DNA of 64,000 bases from Acetobacter musti (GCF_011516835.1 NZ_WOTB01000010.1:88936-152935), one strand, 5' to 3'. Positions 35,530 through 44,732 are shown, counted from the first letter of the stretch. Numbers and translations are program-made. Notes: generated by a model not told the origin, from the sequence alone.

Positions 35530-36782
35530 TTCCGGATTCTCCCGATGAAATCAGTGACGAAACGCGTGAACGAACCCCGTTCCGCAGATCTCTCATTCGC
35601 ACTCACAGACGCCGCCTCCTGGGCAAGCAGTTCAATGGAAGACCTGAAGGCGCTTCTGTTCCTGACCGCCGGATAGCCGGAAATCTCCGCTTCATTCAGG
35701 ATTTTGGGCAGAAACGGCACGACGACATCGGGCTGTCTTCCAAGACCGTTCGCGATCTCAGACAAAGAGAGACTTCCGGGCTGCCCGAATTTATTGAGCA
35801 CAATAAGCGGCCTGACACCATGCGTGCTGCTTCTGGACGCCGCCACGATCCTTAACGTATCTCTTAACGACGGAAGCGTCGGATCAAGAATAACCACCCT
35901 CTGATCACAGATATCTATGATGTTTCTGTTGACTTCCTCAAGAAAGTCCGGAATATCCGCAATAACGAAATTATATTTCTTCTTTAATATACTGATAAGA
36001 TGACGCGGCCCGTTCGACGCGACCGGAACGGATTCAGACAGATCGACCTGACTCCCGAGAACATCGCAGCGCTCCCCGATACGCTGCGCGCTTCGCTCAA
36101 TGAACAGTTCATCGACGCGTTGCGGCGATTCAAACGCTGTCCGGAGACCTCCGTCCGTCTTCGTTCCAAGAAGCACGGACACAGATCCGGTATAGAGATC
36201 GGCGTCCAGAATAAGCGTATGGCGACGCGCAACCTCACCCAGATACCAGGCAAGATTCGCAGCAATCGTCGTCGCCCCCGCTCCTCCGCGCGCACTCAGA
36301 AAACCCAGAACACGTCCGCCACGGGTCGTTTCCGGCTCGTAATCCCCGTCAGTCAGAAACGGCCCGAAAAATCTCGCGACCATCGAACGGTTGAGCGGCT
36401 TATAGAGATATTCGGCCACACCCAGACCACGAGTGAGCTGCCGATAGAAATTCGCGTCCTGCCGGTCACCGATAACAAGAACCCTGACATCCGGTTCAAG
36501 CGTATTCGCCAGATCAACAAGAGACGTTATCGGCTGATCCTCACCGGCAACGTCGATAATCAGAATCTTCGGCGTCGATCCGCGACGCAGCCGGCCCGTC
36601 GCCTGCGCGCAGGTCAGGCAGGAAAGACTGAAATTCCCGGGCTGAAATTCATCGAGAACCTCCCGCAGCACATTTTCACTGGCAGGGTCGGAAACAAACG
36701 CCTGTATCTGGCTGTCATGTCCGGAGCTTTTCTTTGACGACTCCAGTGACGAAGACAGTTCAAGAGATTTCGCCTGGCTCAT
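35526..36782 (-). CDS. tadZ: TadZ/CpaE polar-localisation ATPase-like protein
   Basis: A 418-residue protein. Residues 25-140 form an atypical receiver-like domain without a clear phospho-Asp site. A ParA/MinD-like domain follows with a deviant P-loop, SARGGAGATTIAANLAW (about residues 163-180), in which the usual Lys is absent, as in other CpaE/TadZ proteins. It directs the pilus machinery to the cell pole. The start overlaps the stop of the small lipoprotein gene by one base. Confidence 0.87.
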   Translation of the reverse strand: MSQAKSLELSSSLESSKKSSGHDSQIQAFVSDPASENVLREVLDEFQPGNFSLSCLTCAQATGRLRRGSTPKILIIDVAGEDQPITSLVDLANTLEPDVRVLVIGDRQDANFYRQLTRGLGVAEYLYKPLNRSMVARFFGPFLTDGDYEPETTRGGRVLGFLSARGGAGATTIAANLAWYLGEVARRHTLILDADLYTGSVSVLLGTKTDGGLRTAFESPQRVDELFIERSAQRIGERCDVLGSQVDLSESVPVASNGPRHLISILKKKYNFVIADIPDFLEEVNRNIIDICDQRVVILDPTLPSLRDTLRIVAASRSSTHGVRPLIVLNKFGQPGSLSLSEIANGLGRQPDVVVPFLPKILNEAEISGYPAVRNRSAFRSSIELLAQEAASVSANERSAERGSFTRFVTDFIGRIRK

Positions 36783-37090
36783 TATGAACCGCCTCCCCCG
36801 CCCCCGGACTGACTGTTGCCAATCTGCGTGACGGCCGTACTCTCGATTTTCTTTATCTTTCCGTCACGAAGACGTTTCACGGCATTGGCAGCGAGCGTCG
36901 CGTCATATGTCGGGTCCGAACGACCGGAACGGAGATCGGAGGGCTCCGCGACCTGAAGAACAAGATTACGGGAATTCGCGCTCGGCAGATTCCACCGGTC
37001 GGACATATAGAGCGGATCGGCTCCGGCGCATCCCGACAGAATCAGCAGACCAGATGTGAACAGTGTTGATTTTACCAGACATATCCGCAT
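36782..37090 (-). CDS. Small lipoprotein in the CpaD position of the Tad operon
   Basis: A 102-residue protein with a lipoprotein signal (LLILSGCAGADPL) followed by a short periplasmic region and a Gly-rich end. The Met at 37090 is preferred because the signal peptide starts there and it lies one base after the cpaC stop; a longer frame extending to 37300 lies inside cpaC. CpaD/TadG-type lipoproteins that help the secretin are usually about 200 residues, so this is a short version or an unrelated pilotin. I recognise no domain. Confidence 0.7.
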   Translation of the reverse strand: MRICLVKSTLFTSGLLILSGCAGADPLYMSDRWNLPSANSRNLVLQVAEPSDLRSGRSDPTYDATLAANAVKRLRDGKIKKIESTAVTQIGNSQSGGGGGGS

Positions 37091-37091
37091 C

Positions 37092-38516
37092 TCAGTCCAC
37101 CATAAAACCGATATCGAGCGGCTCAGACGGCGCAGGCACAGCTGCTCCCTGCTGCTGCCGCAGCACATCACGCCGCGTCCGTTTGCCGGCAAGAGATCCC
37201 GCGAGAACGCGTTCATAATCGTTCGGCGGTGTCCATTTGTCGTTCGGCCTGGCCAGCACATCCGGACTTGAAACCGGCCGCACGACATACGGCGTGACAA
37301 TAATCACGAGCTCGCTCTGATTATGCTGAAAGCTGTTCGAGCGAAAAAGCGCCCCCAGAATAGGAACGTCGCTCAGGCCAGGCAGGCCAAGATTCGCAGT
37401 CGTGGTATTATCCTGAAAAAGCCCCGCAATTGCGAAACTCTGGCCACTCCCCAGCTCCACAGTCGTATCGACACGACTGACTGTCAGAGCCGGAATACTG
37501 ATGGAGTTACTGCCCTCCCCAAACGAAACCGCACCCGTGCTGGTCAGCTGACTGACCTCCGGCCGCACATGCAGGTTGATACGTCCGCCGGTCAGAACCG
37601 TGGGGATAAAGGAGAGCGAGACGCCATACTGCTTATACTGCACAGAAACCGTGTTGTTATAAGACGATATCGGAATCGGATATTCGCCGCCAACAAGAAA
37701 GCTGGCCGGCTCGCCACTCATCGTCGTCAGATTGGGCTCAGCCAGCATATGCACCAGCTGATCCTGCGCGAGGGCATCAATAACCGTCTCAAGCGTCGTC
37801 GGCCGGCCGGCGATGCGAAACCGGGACAGAAAAGAGAAACTGCTTGCACTGGACGCCATCGTGGCAAGCGGGCTCATAGTGGCGAGGCCGATCGCGGCAC
37901 TCGTCCCCAGAGCATTCACATTTTCCCACTGCACACCCAGCTCACGCACCATCTGCCGGGACATCTCCACAACCTGGACCTGGAGATTTACCTGAACCGA
38001 CCCGGAAAGCCGCATGCGGTCGTAAACCTCGCCCTTACCAGCCTCATCCTGCGCCGCGGCGACAGCACGCTCGGCGCTTTCAGCATCCGGCGCGACTCCG
38101 TTTACGGTTATCCCACCCGGCCCCATTCGCGGATGCAGCTGCGCGGCATTTTCCTGATGCGCCACCTCACGCAGCTGAGTCGCCGGATACTGCGCCGGAT
38201 TTACAACGACCGTGTACTGCGCAACCGGATGCCCCCCCGCATCGGCAGCGGAAATCGTCGTCTGACCGGGTCCCGTTCCAAAAACGAAAAGCGTCGTTGA
38301 ATTTGCCGGCCTGACCTCAGCAACTTTCGGATCGGCCGCGAACGCAGTCGCAACACTGTCTTTCAGCTCCAGAAGTTTTCCCGTTCCCACCTCAAGCGTG
38401 ACAGCAGCAGGCGCCCGCGCGGAAGACGGAACCGCGAAGGACATGCAGAAAACCACAACGCCACAGACGACCGGCTTCTGAAATCTTCGCCAGATGCGTC
38501 CGATCTCAATGCGCAT
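37092..38516 (-). CDS. cpaC: RcpA/CpaC outer-membrane secretin
   Basis: A 474-residue secretin. After a signal peptide (residues 1 to about 35) come N-domains (VTLEVGTGKLLELKDSVATA, VAEVRPANSTTLFV) and a BON-like block. The C-terminal secretin domain contains the family segment VELGSGQSFAIAGLFQDN and GLSDVPILGALFRSN. It forms the outer-membrane gate for the Flp pilus. The Met at 38516 is preferred since the long upstream extension lies in the cpaB gene; it overlaps the end of cpaB by 11 bases. Confidence 0.9.
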   Translation of the reverse strand: MRIEIGRIWRRFQKPVVCGVVVFCMSFAVPSSARAPAAVTLEVGTGKLLELKDSVATAFAADPKVAEVRPANSTTLFVFGTGPGQTTISAADAGGHPVAQYTVVVNPAQYPATQLREVAHQENAAQLHPRMGPGGITVNGVAPDAESAERAVAAAQDEAGKGEVYDRMRLSGSVQVNLQVQVVEMSRQMVRELGVQWENVNALGTSAAIGLATMSPLATMASSASSFSFLSRFRIAGRPTTLETVIDALAQDQLVHMLAEPNLTTMSGEPASFLVGGEYPIPISSYNNTVSVQYKQYGVSLSFIPTVLTGGRINLHVRPEVSQLTSTGAVSFGEGSNSISIPALTVSRVDTTVELGSGQSFAIAGLFQDNTTTANLGLPGLSDVPILGALFRSNSFQHNQSELVIIVTPYVVRPVSSPDVLARPNDKWTPPNDYERVLAGSLAGKRTRRDVLRQQQGAAVPAPSEPLDIGFMVD

Positions 38517-39357
38517 TGGTGACTTCCTCGAGCCCGTTGAAGACCCGCATGGATTCGACACCAGAAGTTTTCCGGTCGCTGGCAGAGTTTTCGGGCGGAG
38601 CACTTGCATCAAAGATATCTTCGTTCCACGTGGCATCCGGTATGGACGCCTTTCCTTCCGGCTGAATCAGCGGCCGCAATGCGAGAACGATACGCCCGAG
38701 TTTCTGAGCAAGTGCTAATTTCTGTGCATTTTTCGGAGAAAGTTCGAGGGCAGCCGTACGGGCTGTCTGATTCGGCAGCGAAGGGTTTTTCCCACGGATG
38801 ACGGTCTGATCAATCGCAACAACATGCACATTTTCAAGGATCGTCTGCGAGGCCGCACTGTGGCCTGATGACGACGCATTCCCGGAATTCGGCAGAAGAA
38901 TCACATCCACATAGTCCCCGGGCCAGATCAGACCGTCAGCCGCGCTGGCCGGATCGACAGACACGGATACACCACGCGATCCCGGCGCAAGAAGCGCTGC
39001 AAGAAAGCCGCCTTCCCCCGGATGCACGACATCGTCACCCCGCAGCTGCGCCCCTTTCGGAAGCGCAACACGGAGAAGCGTCCCGATGAAATCCTTACGC
39101 TGAGTACTGAGCAATGCCCCGAACGATCTGAACGACTGCGGGACAGACTGATCGGACAAATCTTCGTCCCGTAAAATCTCACCGGGAAAAAGCTGCCGTT
39201 TCGCGGTAAGAATTTTAACCGTCGGTTCGGGCTTTATAACAGGAACAGGCCTTGACGGCGCAGCTGTCTGATGAAGCGATAATTTAATAAGAAGGAAGAT
39301 CGACAGGACAGTAAGGACAACTATGCAGACATATGTAATGTACTTATGTATTCCCAT
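38506..39357 (-). CDS. cpaB: RcpC/CpaB Flp pilus assembly protein (SAF domain)
   Basis: A 283-residue protein with one N-terminal membrane helix and a periplasmic SAF domain (AKRQLFPGEILRDEDLSDQS), typical of CpaB. The following region includes RGVSVSVDPASAADGLIWPGDYVDVILL. It assists secretin function and pilin processing. It lies between cpaA (upstream on the minus strand) and cpaC. Confidence 0.88.
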   Translation of the reverse strand: MGIHKYITYVCIVVLTVLSIFLLIKLSLHQTAAPSRPVPVIKPEPTVKILTAKRQLFPGEILRDEDLSDQSVPQSFRSFGALLSTQRKDFIGTLLRVALPKGAQLRGDDVVHPGEGGFLAALLAPGSRGVSVSVDPASAADGLIWPGDYVDVILLPNSGNASSSGHSAASQTILENVHVVAIDQTVIRGKNPSLPNQTARTAALELSPKNAQKLALAQKLGRIVLALRPLIQPEGKASIPDATWNEDIFDASAPPENSASDRKTSGVESMRVFNGLEEVTNAH

Positions 39358-39360
39358 AGT

Positions 39361-39858
39361 TTACCCAATCAGATTTGTTATATTCGCTATCGTCCCGACT
39401 GCAATCGCAACGCCATAAGGCAGACCCGGCATATGCGGCGAAACCCCGACCTGTAACGCTCCTGCGGGACACAGCGAATCACTCCGCCAGCATCGTCGCA
39501 TTCCTGATGCCAGAAAGAAGTAAATGACATAGAAAACAGCCAGAACGGCACCGGCCAGCGCGATAGAGAAAAACAGCCCGAAGAGATGTGACGGGGGAAC
39601 AAGCGGTATAAGAGCGGCCAGCAACTTTACGTCGCCACCACCGAGAATGCGTAAAACCCATAATGCATAGAAAAACGGCGCAAGAATAAGAAAGATAAAA
39701 GAACCCGCAGGAATTCCACCCCTGTTCCAGGCAGACAGAAAAGACAGAAGCAACACAATTCCGGAAGCGGAATTGTAAATCGTTCGCGCCCTCAGATCCG
39801 TCAGAGCAGAGAATAAAAGAACAGAAGATACCGCAAAAAAAATAATATCCTGCAGCAT
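39361..39858 (-). CDS. cpaA: TadV/CpaA prepilin peptidase (A24 family)
   Basis: A 165-residue membrane protease of the type IV prepilin class. The two catalytic aspartates are visible, Asp21 (ALTDLRART) and Asp76 (LGGGDVKLL). Several hydrophobic helices surround them. It cleaves the Flp pilin leader encoded just upstream. The short length, with no methylase domain, is normal for the Tad-type enzyme. Confidence 0.9.
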   Translation of the reverse strand: MLQDIIFFAVSSVLLFSALTDLRARTIYNSASGIVLLLSFLSAWNRGGIPAGSFIFLILAPFFYALWVLRILGGGDVKLLAALIPLVPPSHLFGLFFSIALAGAVLAVFYVIYFFLASGMRRCWRSDSLCPAGALQVGVSPHMPGLPYGVAIAVGTIANITNLIG

Positions 39859-39893
39859 CTTCTGTTTTCTATACAGTAACCGAAAGAACCGCG

Positions 39894-40091
39894 TCAGCCT
39901 GAAGTCGTGGACGGCGCCGTGGCGATCGAGCTGCCAATCGTGCCAAACAGCGCACTCAGGTTGGAACCGAGGAATTTCATCGATCCGAAAGCAACAACCG
40001 CGATCAGCCCGGCGATGAGCGCGTATTCGATTGCCGTAACACCTTCCCGGTCACCGAAGAAGGCACGGACCTTGTGCATAACTGTAACCAT
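39894..40091 (-). CDS. flp: Flp-type IVb pilin
   Basis: A 65-residue pilin. A basic leader (residues 1-17) ends in REG before the mature start VTAIEYALIAGLIAVVAFG; the Glu at mature position 5 and the hydrophobic N-terminal helix are hallmarks of Flp pilins. The start at 40091 has AGGATG before it. It is the first gene of the Tad operon and carries the promoter upstream (40092-40309), including the CtrA-type box. Confidence 0.93.
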   Translation of the reverse strand: MVTVMHKVRAFFGDREGVTAIEYALIAGLIAVVAFGSMKFLGSNLSALFGTIGSSIATAPSTTSG

Positions 40092-40194
40092 GTGTTTTCA
40101 TCCTGTCATATCGTCAGAGAGAGACCCGTCTCTCTACCGGGGCGCTCGAAGACTGCTCCCAACGCACGGGTTGGCTCTTACGATTCACCAAAAC

Positions 40195-40213
40195 GGTTAA
40201 TTTCCGATTAACC
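40195..40213. promoter_or_regulatory. CtrA-type box upstream of the Flp pilin operon
   Basis: GGTTAATTTCCGATTAACC is a palindrome with 7-base arms. It contains TTAA-N7-TTAAC exactly (TTAA at 40197-40200, TTAAC at 40208-40212), and the same on the other strand. This is the full consensus for CtrA, which activates pilin genes in Caulobacter. It lies about 104 bases upstream of the pilin start. CtrA itself is not in the window. Confidence 0.7.
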
Positions 40214-40309
40214 CGACCCGCGACCCGGCCCCGTCTTCTCCATTTCGCCGGACACCGCACAACACCGCGATCCCATAACCGGACAACACACCGCATCACG
40301 TGAAAGCAG

Positions 40310-41224
40310 TCAGAACCACGCCCGCAGACCAAACGTCACGACCACATCCCGCACCACGGAATTCTGACGCCTCGCGATATCAGCCGCCTGACCGGCCTGG
40401 CCCGAATACGTGATGCCAATATAGGGAGCGAGCTTGCGAAACCATTCGTACCGGAGTCGCAGCCCGGTATCGAACTCAGAAAATCCCCGCCCCACCCCGC
40501 GCGCCCGGTCCGCCCCCGAATAGAAATTCAGCTCGGCCTGAGGCTGCAGAATCAGCCGGTTCGTCAGCAGAATGTCATACGATCCCTGAAGACGTCCGGC
40601 CGCGCCACGGTCGCTGAAATACGCCGTCGCTTCCAGATCAAAAAAGTAGAGCGCCAGCCCCTGAATCCCGACAGCCCCCCACGGCCGGACCGGTCCATTG
40701 TCGATATCGAGCCTGACACCGGTCTGCACATCGAAATAACGCGAAACCGCACGATCATAGAGAATCTCGTGATCCCCGTCCCCGAAACGACCGTTCCGTC
40801 CGACCGTCCCCTCCGATTTTATCCAGAGCTTATCGTAATCCGTTCCGTACCAGCCCTGACCGTCATAACGGAACGCACCGCCACGCCCGTTATAACGCGC
40901 CTCAAATTCATCAAGAATCGCATGCGCATACAGCATGTGATCCATCACCGGTTGAATACCGCCAATATATGACACCGGACGTGACCGTGACACCGGCACC
41001 CCACGTTCCGGAGCAGGATGCCGCGCCACCTTACCGGACACATGGGACACCGCAGCAGCCTGCCGTGACCCTGCCGGCTTCTTCCCGTCACCCCCGTTCA
41101 CGCCAGACACCGCCATGCCAGGCATCTCCATACCCGACATCTCCATCCCGGCCATGTCATGCGCCAGCGCCGGAACGGAAGAGAGCACCAGCGCCGCCAG
41201 CCCCACGGCCACCCTCCCCCTCAT
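40310..41224 (-). CDS. copB: Copper resistance protein B (outer-membrane)
   Basis: A 304-residue protein with a signal peptide (ending ALA, before HDMAGMEM) and a Met-rich metal-binding start. The PcoB/CopB barrel follows with GIQPVMDHMLYAHAILDEFE and the DYDKLWIKSEG block; the C-terminus RAWF is typical of a barrel. It starts in an ATGA overlap with copA and probably works with it in periplasmic Cu(I) detoxification. The Met at 41224 is preferred over an upstream one inside copA. Confidence 0.9.
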   Translation of the reverse strand: MRGRVAVGLAALVLSSVPALAHDMAGMEMSGMEMPGMAVSGVNGGDGKKPAGSRQAAAVSHVSGKVARHPAPERGVPVSRSRPVSYIGGIQPVMDHMLYAHAILDEFEARYNGRGGAFRYDGQGWYGTDYDKLWIKSEGTVGRNGRFGDGDHEILYDRAVSRYFDVQTGVRLDIDNGPVRPWGAVGIQGLALYFFDLEATAYFSDRGAAGRLQGSYDILLTNRLILQPQAELNFYSGADRARGVGRGFSEFDTGLRLRYEWFRKLAPYIGITYSGQAGQAADIARRQNSVVRDVVVTFGLRAWF

Positions 41225-43029
41225 GACACCACCACCGTGCGGAACATCCCTACTTCCATGTGGTAGAGAAGATGACAGTGATACGCCCACAATCCCGGCA
41301 CATCCGCCGTTACCAGATAACTCAGACGCTCCCCCGGCTTCACCGTCAGCGTATGCTTATACGGCCGGAACGCCCCCTGCCCGTTCTCCAGCTCGCTCCA
41401 GAACCCATGCAGATGGATCGGATGCTCCATCATCGTGTCATTGATCAGAATGAACCGGACCCGCTCTCCCGCTGAAAGCCGCACCGGCTCCGCCTCCGAG
41501 AATTTCTTCCCGTCGAACCCCCAGATAAACCGCTGCATGTTTCCCGTCAGATGCAGCGTAATCTCGCGGGACGGCGGACGCGGATCGTTACCCGCACGCG
41601 TCGCCCGCAGATCCGCATAGGTCAGACAGCGCCGCCCGTTCCCCTCCAGCCCGGCGCCAGGCTCGCCAGACCGGTCACGCGGCATCATCGCAACGCTCTG
41701 AACCTCCACCCCCTCGCGCAGAGACCGTCCTGCTGTCCTCCCATCTTTCATGGCCTGAGGCATGGAGTCCGGCATCTCCATCTGCGCCATATGTCCGCCG
41801 CCATGATCCATTCCCGGCATGGCGTCAGACATGTCACCGGATGCCTTTGCTCCCCGATGTCCTGAGTCATGGCCCATATCCATACCGGCATGGCCCGCAT
41901 CCATGCCACCCATCCCCATATCCACCATCGTCCGCAGCGGACGCGGGTCCATCGGCGGCACCGGTCCCAGCGCTCCGGGTCGCACCGCCAGCGTCCCCCG
42001 CGCATAGCCGGTGCGATCCTCCGACTGCACAAACACCGTCCACGGCCCCGCCCCTTCCGGCCGCACGATCACGTCATACGTCTCAGCCGGTCCGATCCGG
42101 AACTCATCCACCGGAACCGGCTCAACCTCCCGCCCGTCCGCCGATACGACCTGCATCACCAGCCCCGGAATCCGCACATCAAAAAGCGTCATCGAAGCCG
42201 CGTTAATCACCCGCAGCCGCACCCGTTCACCCGGGCGGAACAGCCCCGTCCACCCCGTCTCCGGCGGCTGTCCGTTCATCAGATAAGTGTAAATAATGCC
42301 GGATACGTCCGAAATATCAGTCGGCGCCATGTTCATCGCGCCCCAGCGCAGCCGGTCCCGAACAGTAGCTCTCAGCCCTTCGCGCGCCGCATCCCGCACA
42401 AATGTACCGACCGTGCGTTGCCGGAAATTGTAGTAATCGCTCTGGAATTTCAGATTGGAGACAATCTGCTCCGGGTCAGCATCCGTCCAGTCCGACAGAA
42501 CCAGAACATAATCCCGCTCCGCCGTCCGGACCGGCCCCTCCGCAGGATCAATCACCAGAGCCCCGTAAAGCCCCGTCTGCTCCTGCATCCCTGAATGGCT
42601 GTGATACCAGTACGTGCCATTCTGCCGGACCGGAAACCGGTACGTGAACGTCTCTCCCGGCCTGATCCCGGCAAAACTCAGCCCCGGCACCCCGTCCATC
42701 TCCGCCGGCAGCCGGATGCCATGCCAGTGCAGCGACGTCGTCTCATCAAGCCGGTTCGTCACCGCGATCTCAACCGTATCGCCCTCCCGCCACCGCAATG
42801 TCGGCGCCGGCATCGACCCGTTGATCCCGGTCGCCATCGCCCGCCTGCCGCCAATGACAACCGGCACAGACTCAACAGAAAGAGAAAAACGCGAAGCCGC
42901 CCGCTCCGGAACGGCAGTCAGCGCCGCCGCATCAGCCCGGCAAAAGGACCCGGCCACACCCATGGCAGCCGCGCCCGTCACGAAGCGGCGACGCGACAGC
43001 GCCCCCCGCCCCGGAAAGGAATACATCAT
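41221..43029 (-). CDS. copA: Copper resistance multicopper oxidase A
   Basis: A 602-residue periplasmic multicopper oxidase with a Tat signal (LSRRRFVTGAAAMG). Copper ligand motifs are visible: HWHGIRLP, YHSHSGMQEQTG, IHLHGFW and the C-terminal YHCHLLYHMEVGM. A Met/His-rich loop at about residues 370-425 (GMGGMDAGHAGMDMGHD and related) binds extra copper, as in PcoA/CopA. It oxidises Cu(I) to Cu(II). It follows the CopL-like gene and overlaps copB at its end. Confidence 0.93.
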   Translation of the reverse strand: MMYSFPGRGALSRRRFVTGAAAMGVAGSFCRADAAALTAVPERAASRFSLSVESVPVVIGGRRAMATGINGSMPAPTLRWREGDTVEIAVTNRLDETTSLHWHGIRLPAEMDGVPGLSFAGIRPGETFTYRFPVRQNGTYWYHSHSGMQEQTGLYGALVIDPAEGPVRTAERDYVLVLSDWTDADPEQIVSNLKFQSDYYNFRQRTVGTFVRDAAREGLRATVRDRLRWGAMNMAPTDISDVSGIIYTYLMNGQPPETGWTGLFRPGERVRLRVINAASMTLFDVRIPGLVMQVVSADGREVEPVPVDEFRIGPAETYDVIVRPEGAGPWTVFVQSEDRTGYARGTLAVRPGALGPVPPMDPRPLRTMVDMGMGGMDAGHAGMDMGHDSGHRGAKASGDMSDAMPGMDHGGGHMAQMEMPDSMPQAMKDGRTAGRSLREGVEVQSVAMMPRDRSGEPGAGLEGNGRRCLTYADLRATRAGNDPRPPSREITLHLTGNMQRFIWGFDGKKFSEAEPVRLSAGERVRFILINDTMMEHPIHLHGFWSELENGQGAFRPYKHTLTVKPGERLSYLVTADVPGLWAYHCHLLYHMEVGMFRTVVVS

Positions 43030-43125
43030 GACAGAAAAAACCCGATAAGAGCCGGAACAGAGCCCTCAGCCAGCCCGCGCTGACCGGAAGCCACACCGAT
43101 TCCACACCGCCCAAAAAGGCGGGCG

Positions 43126-43539
43126 TCAGACTCTCAGCCGGGGAGGCGGCGTATCAGGCGCCGCCCGGAACCCCCGCACCTGCGCACCGGCAGGACCGGA
43201 CCAGGAAACATCCGCCGTCATCCGCGCCGTCACCAGCACACCCGAAGACCCGTCCGGCAATGTCGCGGAACAGACACTCTGCGTACAGCAATCCCCGTCA
43301 TGCCCCGTTCCGGTATCCCGATGGCACCCCTGCTCCGGCATCACCCTATCCGGCATCGCCCTGTGGTGATGCCCGGCCCCGCAGGACATCGCCATTACAT
43401 GATGAGCCGCCGGCATCACCGGCAAAGAACGCGCCTGCGCACCGGGCGACAGCAGCACGGACAGAAGCAGCACCGCCTGCATCAGCAGAACAGCCAGCCT
43501 CTTCCCCGCTCCGGTTTCCCACATTCGCCGCAAACTCAT
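43126..43539 (-). CDS. CopL-like small His/Cys-rich periplasmic protein
   Basis: A 137-residue protein with a hydrophobic N-terminal signal (LAVLLMQAVLLLSVLLSPGA) and a Cys/His/Met-rich middle (MSCGAGHHHRAMPD, EQGCHRDTGTGHDGDCC). It ends in the Pro/Arg-rich DTPPPRLRV seen in CopL-like and DUF2946-type proteins near copper genes. The Met at 43539 is chosen because CGGAG precedes it. It is the first gene of the cop operon and is probably a copper-binding accessory. The exact family is uncertain. Confidence 0.65.
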   Translation of the reverse strand: MSLRRMWETGAGKRLAVLLMQAVLLLSVLLSPGAQARSLPVMPAAHHVMAMSCGAGHHHRAMPDRVMPEQGCHRDTGTGHDGDCCTQSVCSATLPDGSSGVLVTARMTADVSWSGPAGAQVRGFRAAPDTPPPRLRV

Positions 43540-43702
43540 TCCACTCCGGATCAAGCCGGACACAGCCTATCCACACCGGAAAAACCACGCAACAGAAACA
43601 CGGGCCTCTGTCCGTGCCCCACAGCAATCCCGCTGACCCCGTCCGGTCCGGGTGGCGCAGATCTGCATGCAGGGAAACCGACATGAGCAATATCGACAGC
43701 GG

Positions 43703-43719
43703 ATCATCAGGCGGATGAT
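43703..43719. promoter_or_regulatory. Palindrome upstream of the LysR gene at 43755
   Basis: ATCATC-AGGCG-GATGAT is a perfect 6-base dyad in the divergent gap between the cop operon and the LysR gene, 36 bases before the LysR start. It could be an autoregulatory site or a cop operator. The evidence is symmetry and position only. Confidence 0.35.
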
Positions 43720-43754
43720 AGTGCCGGAACAACCCGACAGAAGAGGAGCCGGGG

Positions 43755-44732
43755 GTGAAGAGCAGTGAGCGGCCTCGCAGCAAGAAAGATTCCGTTCCCG
43801 ATCCCGTGAAGCTGCACAGACTGCATGAGCGCCTGGACTGGAATCTGCTTCGCACATTCCAGGTGGTGGCGCTCGAACGCAATCTGACCCGTGCCGCGAT
43901 ACAGTTGCATGTCACGCAGTCAGCCGTCAGTCAGGCGCTCCGGCGACTGGAACATTTTGTCGGCTGCAAACTGATCGTGCGGCGGGGAAACACGATGGTT
44001 CTGACAAAGACCGGAGAGAACGTCTACCGGATTGCCTCGGAAACATATCGCGCAGTCCGCGGCATCGGCGACGCAGTCGTCGGTTCGGATGGAAACGAAG
44101 TCGGGACGGTTCGCCTTCTGACGATCAGCGGTGTGGAAAGCGAGACTTACGATGCTTTCCTGCGACAGTTCCACGTGCGCTACCCACGCATCAGACTTGA
44201 GATACTGCCGGCAAGCAGTCAGGATATCGTGAATACGGTTCTCCAGAACACCGGAGCCATCGGTCTCGGACTTCTGAAAAACGAGCATCCTAATCTGGGC
44301 CATTTTCTGCTCATCCGTCAGCGCTACGCTTTTTACTGCGGACCGCATCATCCTCTGTTCGGCCGCGCGGATATCCGGCCGGAAGAACTGCAGACGGAGG
44401 ACTTTGTCACATTTCAGGCGGAGATGCTGGGTGGCCCGCTCGCATCGCTGGTGTTCTTTCGGGATATGAAGGGATTTTCAGGACAGACGACCGGAATCTC
44501 TCCCAGTTACCGGGAGGTCCGGCGTCTCATTCTCGCAGGTTTCGGCATTGGCTGCATTCCCGAACATATTGCCCGCAAGGATGAGGAGCGCCGCCTGCTC
44601 TGGCGTCTGCCGCCCGATGAGGGCGTGGCGGAGGCGAATATCCATTTTCTCTGGAACCGTCAGGCCAGATACTCAAAAGCGGAAGAAATTTTCATCAGCA
44701 TGCTGACCGAAACCCTGTCTTCCGGAGAGTGA
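43755..44732 (+). CDS. LysR-family transcriptional regulator
   Basis: A 325-residue regulator, starting with GTG after AGAGGAG. The DNA-binding helix (LLRTFQVVALERNLTRAAIQLHVTQSAVSQALRRLE, in part TQSAVSQALRRLE) is intact, and the effector domain follows with no truncation. It is likely to control the downstream transporter and aldolase, whose promoter region holds the palindrome at 44751. Relative to the genes before it, codons are less C-ending, suggesting a different history. Confidence 0.87.
   Translation: MKSSERPRSKKDSVPDPVKLHRLHERLDWNLLRTFQVVALERNLTRAAIQLHVTQSAVSQALRRLEHFVGCKLIVRRGNTMVLTKTGENVYRIASETYRAVRGIGDAVVGSDGNEVGTVRLLTISGVESETYDAFLRQFHVRYPRIRLEILPASSQDIVNTVLQNTGAIGLGLLKNEHPNLGHFLLIRQRYAFYCGPHHPLFGRADIRPEELQTEDFVTFQAEMLGGPLASLVFFRDMKGFSGQTTGISPSYREVRRLILAGFGIGCIPEHIARKDEERRLLWRLPPDEGVAEANIHFLWNRQARYSKAEEIFISMLTETLSSGE

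Noticed and set aside
43107..43122. CCGCC-loop-GGCGG hairpin between copL-like and copA as a terminator
   Set aside because: The stem is only five bases and no T-run follows on the minus strand; the genes are likely co-transcribed.
31522..43539. Tad and copper genes as one transferred island
   Set aside because: The Tad operon is more AT-rich than its surroundings but copA/copB have normal GC-rich codon use, and no integrase, attachment repeat or tRNA flanks the pair.
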